36,375 nt of DNA, from positions 1 to 36,375 of the forward strand of contig VFFT01000055.1 in the NCBI GenBank assembly GCA_009392775.1, read 5' to 3'. A program made the position numbers and the translations under genes. The notes beneath the pieces are model-generated. The model was not told the DNA's origin. It was given only the letters and a program-made list of their open reading frames with translations, and did not search any database. How positions within the stretch are numbered: the first letter of the stretch is position 1; every line of letters starts with the position of its first letter. The stretch is from SAR202 cluster bacterium (GTDB taxonomy: Bacteria; Chloroflexota; Dehalococcoidia; UBA3495). This document shows positions 17,040-24,787 of the stretch, in pieces.

Positions 17040-17273
17040 TTGATTGATCTTACAGTTAATGGAAAGCCTCGGCAGGCTGAAGATAATAGTTCCCTGGAAA
17101 CTTATTTACTGACTATAGATGTAGATCTTAAATTTGTTGCGGTGGGTTACAACGGCGAGGTGATACAAAAGCAGGATTTTTGCCAGATTAACCTGTCGAA
17201 TGGTGACCTCTTGGAAATAGTTCGCCCTGTTGGTGGAGGGTTGGCTTTGGTATGGCATCCAATATTGAACTAA
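17040..17273 (+). CDS. thiS: Sulfur-carrier protein ThiS with a C-terminal tail beyond the diglycine
   Basis: 77 aa ubiquitin-like carrier that donates sulfur to ThiG. The body is typical: VNGKPRQ near the N-terminus, VAVGYNGEVI in the middle and LEIVRPVGGG at 58-67. ThiS normally ends in Gly-Gly, which is adenylated and thiocarboxylated. Here ten more residues follow (LALVWHPILN), so the diglycine is internal. Either the tail is cut off by a protease, or this protein is inactive as written, or a frameshift or base error removed the stop. The start is taken as TTG at 17040, 37 nt after thiE; its Shine-Dalgarno (AGGA at 17027-17030) is moderate. The last 22 nt overlap the next gene. Confidence 0.85.
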   Translation: MIDLTVNGKPRQAEDNSSLETYLLTIDVDLKFVAVGYNGEVIQKQDFCQINLSNGDLLEIVRPVGGGLALVWHPILN

Positions 17274-17521
17274 ATGATTCTGATTTGAACGATATCTTGA
17301 TCAATGTCTTAAGCCAAAACCGGCAAAGCGTTGTTGGATTGTTTAGAAATGAACCCGGGAGCTGGGGAAACCTGGCTGGACAAGGGGTTGTTGCATGTAG
17401 GGACCATTTGGGCCGAGGCCTTACTGATACCGAGAGAAGGTTAGTCTGGGACCGTTTATGGTGGTGGATAAATCAGTTGAAGATAGGGTTAATATCTGGG
17501 GACGAAGAATCTAGTGGTTAA
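17252..17521 (+). CDS. Small unknown protein overlapping thiS (89 aa)
   Basis: 89 aa, no family recognised. The N-terminal third is acidic and helical-looking (LNDSDLNDILINVLSQNRQ). The middle has LFRNEPGSWGNLAGQGVVAC, and the C-terminal third is rich in Arg and Trp (TERRLVWDRLWWWINQL), likely an amphipathic helix. There is one Cys and no signal peptide. The ATG at 17252 lies 22 nt inside thiS. Its probable ribosome-binding site, GGAGGG (17235-17240), is made of the very codons for the ThiS Gly-Gly-Gly. The overlap and lack of gap suggest cotranslation with thiS, so a role in thiamine or sulfur transfer is a guess from context only. Confidence 0.7.
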   Translation: MASNIELNDSDLNDILINVLSQNRQSVVGLFRNEPGSWGNLAGQGVVACRDHLGRGLTDTERRLVWDRLWWWINQLKIGLISGDEESSG

Positions 17522-17528
17522 AATAATT

Positions 17529-17576
17529 GGGGTGTGAAGCACTATGCTTTTCATGGCCAGTACTGTTACACACCCC
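17529..17576. terminator. Possible bidirectional terminator between convergent genes
   Basis: GGGGTGTG (17529-17536) and CACACCCC (17569-17576) are perfect complements enclosing 32 nt. It sits between the stop of the small gene after thiS and the stop of the minus-strand MDR gene. A T-rich stretch (TAGTTTATTC) follows on the plus strand. The large loop makes this only a moderate candidate. Confidence 0.4.
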
Positions 17577-17589
17577 CTAGTTTATTCTA

Positions 17590-18558
17590 TTAAGGAACTA
17601 ATATCACTTTGCCCTTGGTGCCGCGATTGGAAAGATGTTCGTGGGCTTTGGCAACCTCGGCCATAGGTTGTATCTGATCTACTATCAAGCGGACCTTCCC
17701 CGATGCTATCATAGGCGTCAGTTCCTTCATAGCGGATTCATGATCTAAAGTCCCTACTGGAGAGCGGCCCATGCTAAAGCCAGTAATACGACGATTAGCC
17801 GAGGTGAAGTCAGTAGAGGGTATATTTGCAGTTACTCCGGAGGCATTGCCGTAGCTTATCAGTTGTCCGTACGGTGCCACGCATTTTATGCTTTTTTCCA
17901 GTACTGGTCCTCCGACACATTCAAGTATAAGCTCGACCCCTTTACCTTCCGTAAGTTCCATGACTCTTTGTTCAAAGTCCTGTTCAGTGTAGTTAATGGT
18001 TTCATTTGCCCCAAGAGATTTACTTAGCTCAAGTTTGTCTGTTGTTGAGGCTGTCGTTATTACTCTGGCTCCCCAAGATTGTGCGAGTTGCGTAGCTACT
18101 GTACCAACGCCGGATGCACCTGCTTGAATCAATACAGTGTCGCCCTGTTGTATCTGGCCTCTGCTTCTAAGGAGATGATAAGCCGTTAGGAATACAATGG
18201 GCATTCCTCCAGCGATTTGTGGGTCTACGTTTTCTGGATAAGGGAACACTAGATTGGCGTTGATTGCTACATATTCAGCATTTCCCTGAGGTCCCATCCC
18301 CATTACTCTCTGTCCAATTTTAAGCGAAGATGATACATCTGCCCCTATTTCCTCAATTATTCCTGCGGCTTCAAGCCCTAAAGTAGCTGGTAAATCTGGG
18401 CCTGGGTAATTTCCTTGTCGTCGCATGATGTCTGCGTAATTGACTCCAGATGATTCTACTTTGATCAAAACTTGATGTGGTCTTGGAGTGGGAACATCTG
18501 CGTCCTCCCATTTGAGGACTTCTATCCCCCCGTATTCTCTTATTCTTACCGCTTTCAT
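17590..18558 (-). CDS. NADPH:quinone oxidoreductase-like MDR-family protein (zinc-free)
   Basis: 322 aa medium-chain dehydrogenase/reductase. N-terminal GroES-like half: VLIKVESSGVNYADIMRRQG and LGLEAAGIIEEIG. The cofactor half opens with the Rossmann motif AGASGVGTVATQLAQ (about residues 147-161) and shows a Ser/Thr pair suited to NADPH. The structural-zinc cysteines and the catalytic-zinc Cys/His ligands of alcohol dehydrogenases are absent, which points to the quinone-oxidoreductase/enoyl-reductase branch. AAGGAG lies 5 nt before the ATG. It is third in a minus-strand operon, 9 nt after the hydroxyacid dehydrogenase gene. The substrate is not determinable. Confidence 0.88.
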   Translation of the reverse strand: MKAVRIREYGGIEVLKWEDADVPTPRPHQVLIKVESSGVNYADIMRRQGNYPGPDLPATLGLEAAGIIEEIGADVSSSLKIGQRVMGMGPQGNAEYVAINANLVFPYPENVDPQIAGGMPIVFLTAYHLLRSRGQIQQGDTVLIQAGASGVGTVATQLAQSWGARVITTASTTDKLELSKSLGANETINYTEQDFEQRVMELTEGKGVELILECVGGPVLEKSIKCVAPYGQLISYGNASGVTANIPSTDFTSANRRITGFSMGRSPVGTLDHESAMKELTPMIASGKVRLIVDQIQPMAEVAKAHEHLSNRGTKGKVILVP

Positions 18559-18567
18559 GGTGACTCC

Positions 18568-19536
18568 TTAAGTTTTCTCGTTTAATACATCTTGGTTGAT
18601 AACTCTTATCGGTTCTCCCGACATAAAAGCCTTGATATTCTCTACAACTCCTTGGTAGAAGGCTTCGTATCCTTCCTGAGTTACATATCCAATGTGAGGT
18701 GTCAATACGACGTTTGGTAGGGACAACAACGGATGATTTGGATTAATTGGCTCTACATCAAAAGTATCTAACCCAGCACCGGCCAACTTTTGCGATGATA
18801 AATGTGATATTAACGACTTCTCATCTACTATGGGCCCACGAGAAATGTTAATTAAATACGCTGTCTTCTTCATCAAGTTTAGTTCGGGTTCACTAACTAA
18901 TCCCCGAGTCCGTTCACTTAATCGAACATGGATAGAGAGGATGTCCGATAGCTCGAATAAATCTGTTTTTGATACCAATCTGGTTCCGCATTCCGCAGCC
19001 CGTTCTGACGTAAGGTTCTGGCTCCATGCAATAACATTCATGTCAAACGCGATCGCTATTTTAGCCACCAGCGAGCCTATGTGTCCTAATCCTAATAATC
19101 CAATAGTTTTACCTTTTAATCCTATACCTATCGATGTTCCCCACTTGCCTTCGCGAGTTAATTTGTCCTCTTGCGGTATATTTCTTAGTAGGGCAAGTAT
19201 TAGACCCCAAGTTAATTCCGTCGGTCCTTCCCCCGAACCCTGAGTCCCACAGACGAGAATTCCTTGATTTGTAGCAGCTTCCAAGTCAAAGGAAGCGTTT
19301 CGTGCACCGCTGGTGATGAGGAGTTTTAAATTGGGAAGTTGATCAATTAGGCTCTTGGGAAAAGGGGTCCGTTCTCTCATACCCATGATTATGTCAAAAG
19401 GTTTTAAGCGGTTGACTAGATTTTGTTCGTCTGATTCATGATCTGAGAAAAAATCGATGGTTGCTCCAGAAAGGCTATTCCAGTCAGCCATGTCTTTTGC
19501 TACAGATTGATAGTCATCCAAGATTGCGACTTTCAA
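18568..19536 (-). CDS. D-isomer-specific 2-hydroxyacid dehydrogenase family protein
   Basis: 322 aa NAD(P)-dependent dehydrogenase that interconverts a 2-oxoacid and a D-2-hydroxyacid. The nucleotide-binding motif GLLGLGHIGSLVAKI, the catalytic Arg in LINISRGPIVDE, the Glu in LDTFDVEP and the catalytic His in LTPHIGYVT are all present, so it should be active. The start is TTG at 19536, with AGGAG 7 nt upstream. It lies 49 nt after the flavin monooxygenase gene and 9 nt before the MDR gene. The three probably share one transcript and substrate route, but SerA-like, glyoxylate- or hydroxypyruvate-reductase-like roles cannot be told apart. Confidence 0.9.
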   Translation of the reverse strand: MKVAILDDYQSVAKDMADWNSLSGATIDFFSDHESDEQNLVNRLKPFDIIMGMRERTPFPKSLIDQLPNLKLLITSGARNASFDLEAATNQGILVCGTQGSGEGPTELTWGLILALLRNIPQEDKLTREGKWGTSIGIGLKGKTIGLLGLGHIGSLVAKIAIAFDMNVIAWSQNLTSERAAECGTRLVSKTDLFELSDILSIHVRLSERTRGLVSEPELNLMKKTAYLINISRGPIVDEKSLISHLSSQKLAGAGLDTFDVEPINPNHPLLSLPNVVLTPHIGYVTQEGYEAFYQGVVENIKAFMSGEPIRVINQDVLNEKT

Positions 19537-19585
19537 AATATATCTCCTGTTTGGTAAATATGGTCAGGATAGATAGTGGCGTCTC

Positions 19586-20635
19586 TCATTTAAAATTAGG
19601 CATTATTTTATGAGTTATCAACTTTAGGCTCTTAAGCACCTTGTCAGATGGAATTAGACCTCCAGGGTTCAGTTCGGCTACTATCCCGTTGACACCGAGC
19701 ATTTCCTCAAGATATTGAAATTTTTCTATTAGCGATGCAGTGCTCCCAAAAGCTACTTTGGTATTGAGCATCTCTTCATATGACATAGCAGCTAAGCGGG
19801 CAGCTCTGTTATCTCGTAACTCGGTAGCACCAATTCCAGCAGAACCAGCCGATTCCCTATATAGTGTCCCCATTCTTCCAAAGTATGAACTAATACTTTC
19901 GTATGCTTGGTCTGCTGCGTCCGCGTCACTGTCGGCGGCGTAGACCGGCATTCTCAGTGAAACCTTGCCTTGTCCAGAATGCCCTGAATCAGACCACGCT
20001 TTCCGGTATACCTTGATGTTTTCGGACAGTTCATGGATGTCCATACCTCTTAAACCTACGAAAATTGGCCAGCCTTGTTGTCCTAGCCTAGCGAAGGTTT
20101 CTGGAGTGGTGGCGGCTATTCTTATGGGAGGGTGTGGTTTTTGGTAGGGCTGTGGTGTGGGTTGTGCATTGGATATCTGATAGAAATGCCCGTTGTAACT
20201 AAATTCTGACCCACTCCAACATTTTATTAGGATTTGTAAGGCTTCATCAAATCTAGCTCTGCTCTCGTCATAAGGTATACCATAAACATCATATGCTCGC
20301 GGAAAGCCACTTCTACCGATGCCTAATTCAAACCTACCTTCGCTGATTTGGTCTATTGTAGCTACCTCTTCAGCTATTCGAATCGGGTTGTTTAGAGGGA
20401 GAACATAGACTGCCATTCCTATTCTAAGAGATTTTGTGCGAGTGGCTATTGAGCTTGCTATAGTTATGGGTGACGACAATACTGATCTGCCGGGATTGAA
20501 ATGTAACTCGGCTAGCCAGGCTCCATCGAGCCCCCAGGATTCAGCAGCATCAACTAATGCAAAGCCTTCTGAAAATGCATCTTGTTCCGAGGCCCCTGTC
20601 CTAGTGCCAAATTCCATGAACATGCCGAATTCCAT
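19586..20635 (-). CDS. Luciferase-like flavin-dependent monooxygenase
   Basis: 349 aa bacterial-luciferase-family TIM barrel, which uses reduced FMN or F420 as cosubstrate. It begins MEFGMFMEFGTR and shows the family pieces WGLDGAWLAELHF, ATRTKSLRIGMAVYVLPLNN, IRIAEEVATIDQISEGRFEL, GIGRSGF, and PHPPIRIAATTPETFARLG. I set the start at the ATG at 20635 because AAGGAGG lies 5 nt upstream and the protein then begins as relatives do. The frame is open to 20704, which would add 23 unrelated residues. It is first in a three-gene operon. Such enzymes attack aldehydes, ketones, sulfonates or nitriloacetate-type acids; the true substrate is unknown. Confidence 0.88.
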   Translation of the reverse strand: MEFGMFMEFGTRTGASEQDAFSEGFALVDAAESWGLDGAWLAELHFNPGRSVLSSPITIASSIATRTKSLRIGMAVYVLPLNNPIRIAEEVATIDQISEGRFELGIGRSGFPRAYDVYGIPYDESRARFDEALQILIKCWSGSEFSYNGHFYQISNAQPTPQPYQKPHPPIRIAATTPETFARLGQQGWPIFVGLRGMDIHELSENIKVYRKAWSDSGHSGQGKVSLRMPVYAADSDADAADQAYESISSYFGRMGTLYRESAGSAGIGATELRDNRAARLAAMSYEEMLNTKVAFGSTASLIEKFQYLEEMLGVNGIVAELNPGGLIPSDKVLKSLKLITHKIMPNFK

Positions 20636-20694
20636 GGATCCTCCTTGATTGGAGATTATCTTTCTTACAGAAGAAATAGAAGTGGATGGGATAC

Positions 20695-20723
20695 AGTTAA
20701 GCATAGCGCTTCATAAGGGTCAA
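20695..20723 (-). promoter_or_regulatory. Candidate promoter for the monooxygenase operon
   Basis: On the minus strand TTGACC (20723-20718), a 17 nt spacer and TTAACT (20700-20695) lie upstream of the luciferase-like gene. The -35 is good, the -10 poor. Confidence 0.3.
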
Positions 20724-20758
20724 GAAGAAGTGTGCTTCCTGAGGTTCTAGGGGTTAGA

Positions 20759-20787
20759 TTTACACTAGATGGTCCGAATGCTAGGAT
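20759..20787 (+). promoter_or_regulatory. Sigma-70 promoter for lhgO and the genes after it
   Basis: TTTACA (20759-20764), a 17 nt spacer and TAGGAT (20782-20787). The expected transcript starts near 20794, about 30 nt before lhgO. It is back to back with the monooxygenase promoter, so the 120-nt gap looks like a divergent control region. Confidence 0.5.
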
Positions 20788-20823
20788 AGGCGTTGTTCAA
20801 ATAATCTTAATCTCGAGTTATAT

Positions 20824-22047
20824 ATGCAATCACAACAATATGATGTAGTTATTATTGGTGGAGGAATTCTTGGATTATCTACTGCAATGCAGCTTGCACA
20901 GCGGTATCCGTCTGGCAAAATAGCGGTAGTAGAAAAAGAATCAGAGTTAGCTTCTCACCAAACGGGACACAATAGTGGGGTAATACATTCAGGAATCTAT
21001 TATCGTCCGGGGTCGTGGAAATCCAAGTTTTGTGTGGCAGGAGTTCAGAAATTGGTAGATTTCTGTGACGCGAATGAGATTGAATATGATCGGTGCGGAA
21101 AAGCGATTATTGCTACTGATGAAAGCGAGTTGGGTAGGCTTCAGGACCTTTATGAGCGTGGAGTAGCAAACGGGGTACAGGGACTTGAAATAGTAGGACC
21201 GGAGAGGTTGGCCGAAATAGAACCGCACGCGTATGGGGTTAAAGCTCTTTGGGCACCTCGCACTGGCATTGTGGATTATGTCAGGGTTGCAAAAGCCTAT
21301 GCTAGTCGATTCCAAGAGTTGGGCGGGGAAATTTATCTGGGAGCTGGTGTTTCTAACATCGCTGCAACCGCTGGTATTCAGGAAGTGCAGACAGATAATG
21401 GATCTATTTTAGGACGACATATTATTAATTGTGCCGGGCTTTATGCAGATAAAGTTGCACGTCTCATGGGAGAGGAGACTAATTTGCAAATAGTCCCTTT
21501 CAGAGGCGAATATTACACTCTGAAACCAGATAGCCAATATTTGGTAAAAGGATTGATATATCCAGTTCCAGATCCCAGATTTCCGTTTTTAGGCGTGCAC
21601 TACACTAGAAATATACACGGTCAGGTTGAGGCTGGCCCCAATGCAGTGTTGGCGTGGTCGAGGGAAGGATACAAAAAAAGTGATATAAAATTAGGCGAAT
21701 CCTTTGATATGCTACGATTCCCCGGGTTTTGGAAAATGTCAGCGAAGCATTGGAAGACCGGTATATCGGAAATGAATAGGTCTTACCGCAAGAATGTATT
21801 TGTTCGGGATCTCCAGAAATTGATTCCGACTATATCTGGAGCAGATCTTGATACAGGTGGCTCAGGGGTTAGGGCGCAAGCTGTAGCTAAAGATGGGAGT
21901 CTGTCGGATGATTTCAATATCTTACAAGGGAATATCGCTGTTCACGTGCTAAACGCGCCGTCGCCCGGGGCTACATCTTCATTGGCTATAGGAGAATATA
22001 TAGTCGATTTGGCTATTGAATCATTCAGCATTGTAGAAGATAAGTGA
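20824..22047 (+). CDS. lhgO: L-2-hydroxyglutarate oxidase / dehydrogenase (LhgO-like)
   Basis: 407 aa FAD-dependent enzyme of the DAO superfamily. The FAD-binding motif VVIIGGGILGLSTA (residues 8-21) is followed by the strongly diagnostic HNSGVIHSGIYYRPGSWKS (about 49-67), and then CGKAIIA, ALWAPRTGIVDY, VPFRGEYY, PVPDPRFPFLGVHYTR and GPNAVLAWSREGYKK, all LhgO features. The enzyme oxidises L-2-hydroxyglutarate to 2-oxoglutarate, removing a by-product of central metabolism, and passes electrons to oxygen or quinones. The C-terminus has the expected SGVRAQAV loop. ATG at 20824 lacks a strong Shine-Dalgarno. Relatives acting on other 2-hydroxyacids cannot be fully excluded. It leads a rightward run that continues into lipid genes. 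Confidence 0.9.
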   Translation: MQSQQYDVVIIGGGILGLSTAMQLAQRYPSGKIAVVEKESELASHQTGHNSGVIHSGIYYRPGSWKSKFCVAGVQKLVDFCDANEIEYDRCGKAIIATDESELGRLQDLYERGVANGVQGLEIVGPERLAEIEPHAYGVKALWAPRTGIVDYVRVAKAYASRFQELGGEIYLGAGVSNIAATAGIQEVQTDNGSILGRHIINCAGLYADKVARLMGEETNLQIVPFRGEYYTLKPDSQYLVKGLIYPVPDPRFPFLGVHYTRNIHGQVEAGPNAVLAWSREGYKKSDIKLGESFDMLRFPGFWKMSAKHWKTGISEMNRSYRKNVFVRDLQKLIPTISGADLDTGGSGVRAQAVAKDGSLSDDFNILQGNIAVHVLNAPSPGATSSLAIGEYIVDLAIESFSIVEDK

Positions 22048-22138
22048 TGGTGCTCCTCTCTACATTCATAATATGTTCTGGCACGCAGTCTTACGTGTGG
22101 CATTCAGTAAATGTATTTCAGAATGGTTTGTCAGGTTA

Positions 22139-22534
22139 ATGTCAGAACTGCAAGAAGTACATTTAGGAATATGGGATACAACTCTAGAGATAGTGATGAC
22201 TTACTTAACCGCTGTTGGCGATAGAAATCAATTGTATGCTTCATCCGAAGTTGTTCCCCCGTTATTTATTTCCGCTCGAGTCTTGGGTTCATTAATGAAG
22301 TCACTGGATCTGCCGAGTGGTACAATTCATAGTTTGCAGGAAATTAACTCTCTTACATCGGTCAAGTTTGGTGAAAAGATTGAGGGATCTGCCACTGTAT
22401 CGGGATCTCGCAGGAGAGGGTCGGTGATGTTTACAACTGTAGATTATAAGGTTGCCACTTTACATGGGGAGATTATACAAACTGGAAAAACAACGGTCTT
22501 GCAGCCTTTGGAAATCGAGGAGCAGGACCAGTAA
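22139..22534 (+). CDS. Hot-dog-fold dehydratase subunit (FAS1-like / HadA-like MaoC N-domain)
   Basis: 131 aa. Residues in order fit the hot-dog fold of MaoC N-terminal dehydratase halves: YLTAVGDRNQLY near the start, PPLFISARVLGSLMKSLDLP, then IHSLQEINSLTSVKFGEKIE and GSATVSGSRRRGSVMFTTVD. It lacks the Asp-x(4)-His active pair carried by its neighbour, as expected for a non-catalytic partner. I set the start at the ATG at 22139. The frame is open to 22073 but those 22 residues are not family-like. Only weak AGGT precedes 22139. It lies 3 nt before the MaoC gene and presumably forms a heterodimer with its product. Confidence 0.75.
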   Translation: MSELQEVHLGIWDTTLEIVMTYLTAVGDRNQLYASSEVVPPLFISARVLGSLMKSLDLPSGTIHSLQEINSLTSVKFGEKIEGSATVSGSRRRGSVMFTTVDYKVATLHGEIIQTGKTTVLQPLEIEEQDQ

Positions 22535-22537
22535 ACT

Positions 22538-22960
22538 ATGTGTGCGTCTATGTTGGAATCGTTGCCGACCTTAACAATGAAGATTACGGAACAACAACTA
22601 TATGATTATGCTGATGTATCTCAGGACAATAATCCACTTCATTTAGACAAAGAATTTGCTGCGACTACCAGCTTTGGAGACAGAATTGCCCATGGTATGC
22701 TGACGTTATCGTTGGTTTATGAAATGCTGACAGCTCACTTTGGCTTGGACTGGATAGAATCTGGTTCTTTGAAAGTGAGGTTTAAGGGGCCGGCATACAT
22801 TGGGGATGATTTAGAATCATACGGAACAATAGAAAAGGTTCGTGAGGAAAAAAATAGCAGGTTTATTGAGTGTTCTGTTGGTATAATCAACGGACGTGAC
22901 AATCAGGAAATTATAACGGGGACTGCTAAGCTGCACATAGATCTAGGGGCAGTTTCCTAG
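22538..22960 (+). CDS. MaoC-like (R)-specific 3-hydroxyacyl dehydratase
   Basis: 140 aa with the hydratase-2 motif YADVSQDNNPLHLDKEFA, where Asp30 and His35 are the catalytic pair, then RIAHGMLTLSLVYEML and GSLKVRFKGPAYIGD. It should dehydrate (R)-3-hydroxyacyl thioesters, or hydrate the enoyl form. Its position 3 nt after the partner hot-dog gene and 19 nt before plsX-fabG suggests it serves as the dehydratase of fatty acid elongation, like mycobacterial HadAB. A role in degradation is the alternative. The start at 22538 is weakly supported (possible M14 start at 22577). Confidence 0.85.
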   Translation: MCASMLESLPTLTMKITEQQLYDYADVSQDNNPLHLDKEFAATTSFGDRIAHGMLTLSLVYEMLTAHFGLDWIESGSLKVRFKGPAYIGDDLESYGTIEKVREEKNSRFIECSVGIINGRDNQEIITGTAKLHIDLGAVS

Positions 22961-22979
22961 AGCGATCAAAGGAAGAGGT

Positions 22980-24008
22980 ATGGATACTAGTGGCAAAATG
23001 TCTCGAGTTAGGGTGGTAGTTGATGCGATGGGTGGTGACTTTGCCCCCCAAGAAACTGTATTAGGGTCGTTAGAGGCGCTTAAAATAGCTGATATAGAAC
23101 TGTTATTGGTTGGGGATAAACAATCTGTCGAAGAGGAATTATCTAAGCACGACTATGATGCTTCTTTGGTTACTGTTGTGCCTTCTGTCGATAAGATAGG
23201 AGATGACGAACATCCGGTTTATGCAATGAGATCGAAACCGGAAGCTTCAATCATAGTGGCAACAAAATTATTGAAGTCCGGAGCGGCGGATGTGTTGGTA
23301 TCTATGGGATCTACCGGGGCGTCTATGGCTAGTTCGGTGATGATATTGGGACTGATGGACGGATTAGAAAGACCCTGTATTGGTGGTCCTTTCCTTGGTA
23401 TGTCTCCGAAAACGATGTTAGTTGATATGGGAAGTAATGTGGATTGTAGGCCGTCCTTAATGCTGAGCTTTGCGGCTCTGGGCACAGCCTTTTCTAGAAC
23501 ATTTATTGGGTTAGACAATCCTCGTGTGGGACTGCTGAGCGTTGGATCTGAAGAGGCTAAAGGTAATAGACAGGTCCAAGAGTGCTATAAATTATTTGAG
23601 GATAGCCACATGAATTTTGTTGGTAATGTTGAAGGTATGGACTTCTTTACCGACAAAGCCGATGTGATCGTTTGCGACGGATTCGTTGGGAATATACTCA
23701 TGAAATTTACTGAAGGCCTTGGTGCGGCGTTGGGGTCCTATTTGCAAAAAGGACTATCGTCACAGATGAATAATGCTCAATCTGAATCGATTATTTCTGA
23801 CCTTTGGCGAATAACTAATCTTCCTAGAAAGATGGGAGGGCCACTTTTTGGAGTTAATGCCCCTGTAGTTCTAGGTCATGGTTCTTCTAAAGCAGATGGA
23901 GTTGCAGGAGCAATTAATACGGCAGTACGCTGTTATGACCTCAATTTGGTGGATAGTATGCGCAGTGAGTTGTCAGAAGTCACAGCGTTAATGGAAACGA
24001 GCGGTTAA
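22980..24008 (+). CDS. plsX: Phosphate acyltransferase PlsX
   Basis: 342 aa. PlsX turns acyl-ACP and phosphate into acyl-phosphate, the donor for PlsY in making phosphatidic acid. Family markers: VVVDAMGGDFAPQETV (about residues 10-25), the segment with AMRSKPEASI, VSMGSTGASMASSVMILG, NVDCRPSLMLSFAALG, LLSVGSEEAKGN, VCDGFVGNILMKFTEG, and the C-terminal LFGVNAPVVLGHGSSKADGV. AAGGA (22969-22973) lies 6 nt before the ATG at 22980; an internal ATG at 22998 is less well placed. fabG begins on the base after its stop codon. plsX next to fabG is a common bacterial lipid arrangement. Confidence 0.96.
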   Translation: MDTSGKMSRVRVVVDAMGGDFAPQETVLGSLEALKIADIELLLVGDKQSVEEELSKHDYDASLVTVVPSVDKIGDDEHPVYAMRSKPEASIIVATKLLKSGAADVLVSMGSTGASMASSVMILGLMDGLERPCIGGPFLGMSPKTMLVDMGSNVDCRPSLMLSFAALGTAFSRTFIGLDNPRVGLLSVGSEEAKGNRQVQECYKLFEDSHMNFVGNVEGMDFFTDKADVIVCDGFVGNILMKFTEGLGAALGSYLQKGLSSQMNNAQSESIISDLWRITNLPRKMGGPLFGVNAPVVLGHGSSKADGVAGAINTAVRCYDLNLVDSMRSELSEVTALMETSG

Positions 24009-24767
24009 GTGTTCGCACAGCATATTTTATCTGAACAAGTAGCCTTAGTGACCGGCGGATCTCGGGGTATCGGTTCTGCTATAGCCATAAAGCTCGGAGG
24101 TATGGGAGCGAAGGTTGGAGTTAATTACAATTCTAGTCGAGCTGAGGCAGAAGCTGTAGCACGCATGATCATCGAGGCTGGTGGTGACGCTATTACTGTC
24201 CAAGGTGATGTTTCTTCGGATTCAGAAGCATCGGATGTGGTCGCAAAGATAAATGACCACTGGGGTAAAGTGGACATATTAATCAATAATGCGGGTATTA
24301 CCAGGGATAAATTATTAATGCGTATGAGTCTTGAGGATTGGGACAACGTGATAGATGTTGACCTCAAGAGCGCATTTCTGTGTACCAAATATGTAATGCC
24401 ACAATTAATTAAGCGTAGAAATGGTCGCATAATAAATATTTCCTCAGTTGTTGGTATTGGAGGCAATCCCGGTCAAGCCAACTACGCAGCGGCTAAGGCG
24501 GGCCTAATTGGTTTTACAAAAGCGGTTGCGAGGGAAGTTGCTTCAAGGAATGTTACGGTAAATGCAGTGGCGCCAGGATTCATCGATAATGGTGGCATGG
24601 TTGAGCAGTTGTCTGATGATGCCAAAGATACTATCTTAAATCGCATTCCCATGGGCAGATTCGGTTCTGGAGATGAAGTGGCGGAGGTAGTAGCTTTCTT
24701 AAGCACCCCGAATGCTGGTTATATCACTGGGCAAGTTTTTACAATCGATGGTGGCCTGATAGCCTAA
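24009..24767 (+). CDS. fabG: 3-oxoacyl-[ACP] reductase FabG
   Basis: 252 aa short-chain dehydrogenase that reduces 3-oxoacyl-ACP with NADPH. The cofactor motif TGGSRGIG (residues 15-22), NNAGITRDKLLMRM (about 93-106), catalytic Ser146, Tyr159 and Lys163 (NYAAAKAG), and the VNAVAPGFID and GQVFTIDGG ends are all in place. The start is GTG at 24009, directly after the plsX stop (TAA then GTG), so the two are translationally coupled. SDR family members can act in other pathways, but the NNAGITRDKLL pattern and the plsX/dehydratase neighbours favour fatty acid synthesis. No fabD, fabF, fabZ or acpP is in the window. Confidence 0.92.
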   Translation: MFAQHILSEQVALVTGGSRGIGSAIAIKLGGMGAKVGVNYNSSRAEAEAVARMIIEAGGDAITVQGDVSSDSEASDVVAKINDHWGKVDILINNAGITRDKLLMRMSLEDWDNVIDVDLKSAFLCTKYVMPQLIKRRNGRIINISSVVGIGGNPGQANYAAAKAGLIGFTKAVAREVASRNVTVNAVAPGFIDNGGMVEQLSDDAKDTILNRIPMGRFGSGDEVAEVVAFLSTPNAGYITGQVFTIDGGLIA

Positions 24768-24787
24768 TACCATATGGTGTAAAGAGT

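Noticed and set aside
20636..20704. Longer N-terminus of the luciferase-like monooxygenase
   Set aside because: A perfect AAGGAGG lies just before the ATG at 20635, and the extra 23 residues do not fit the family.
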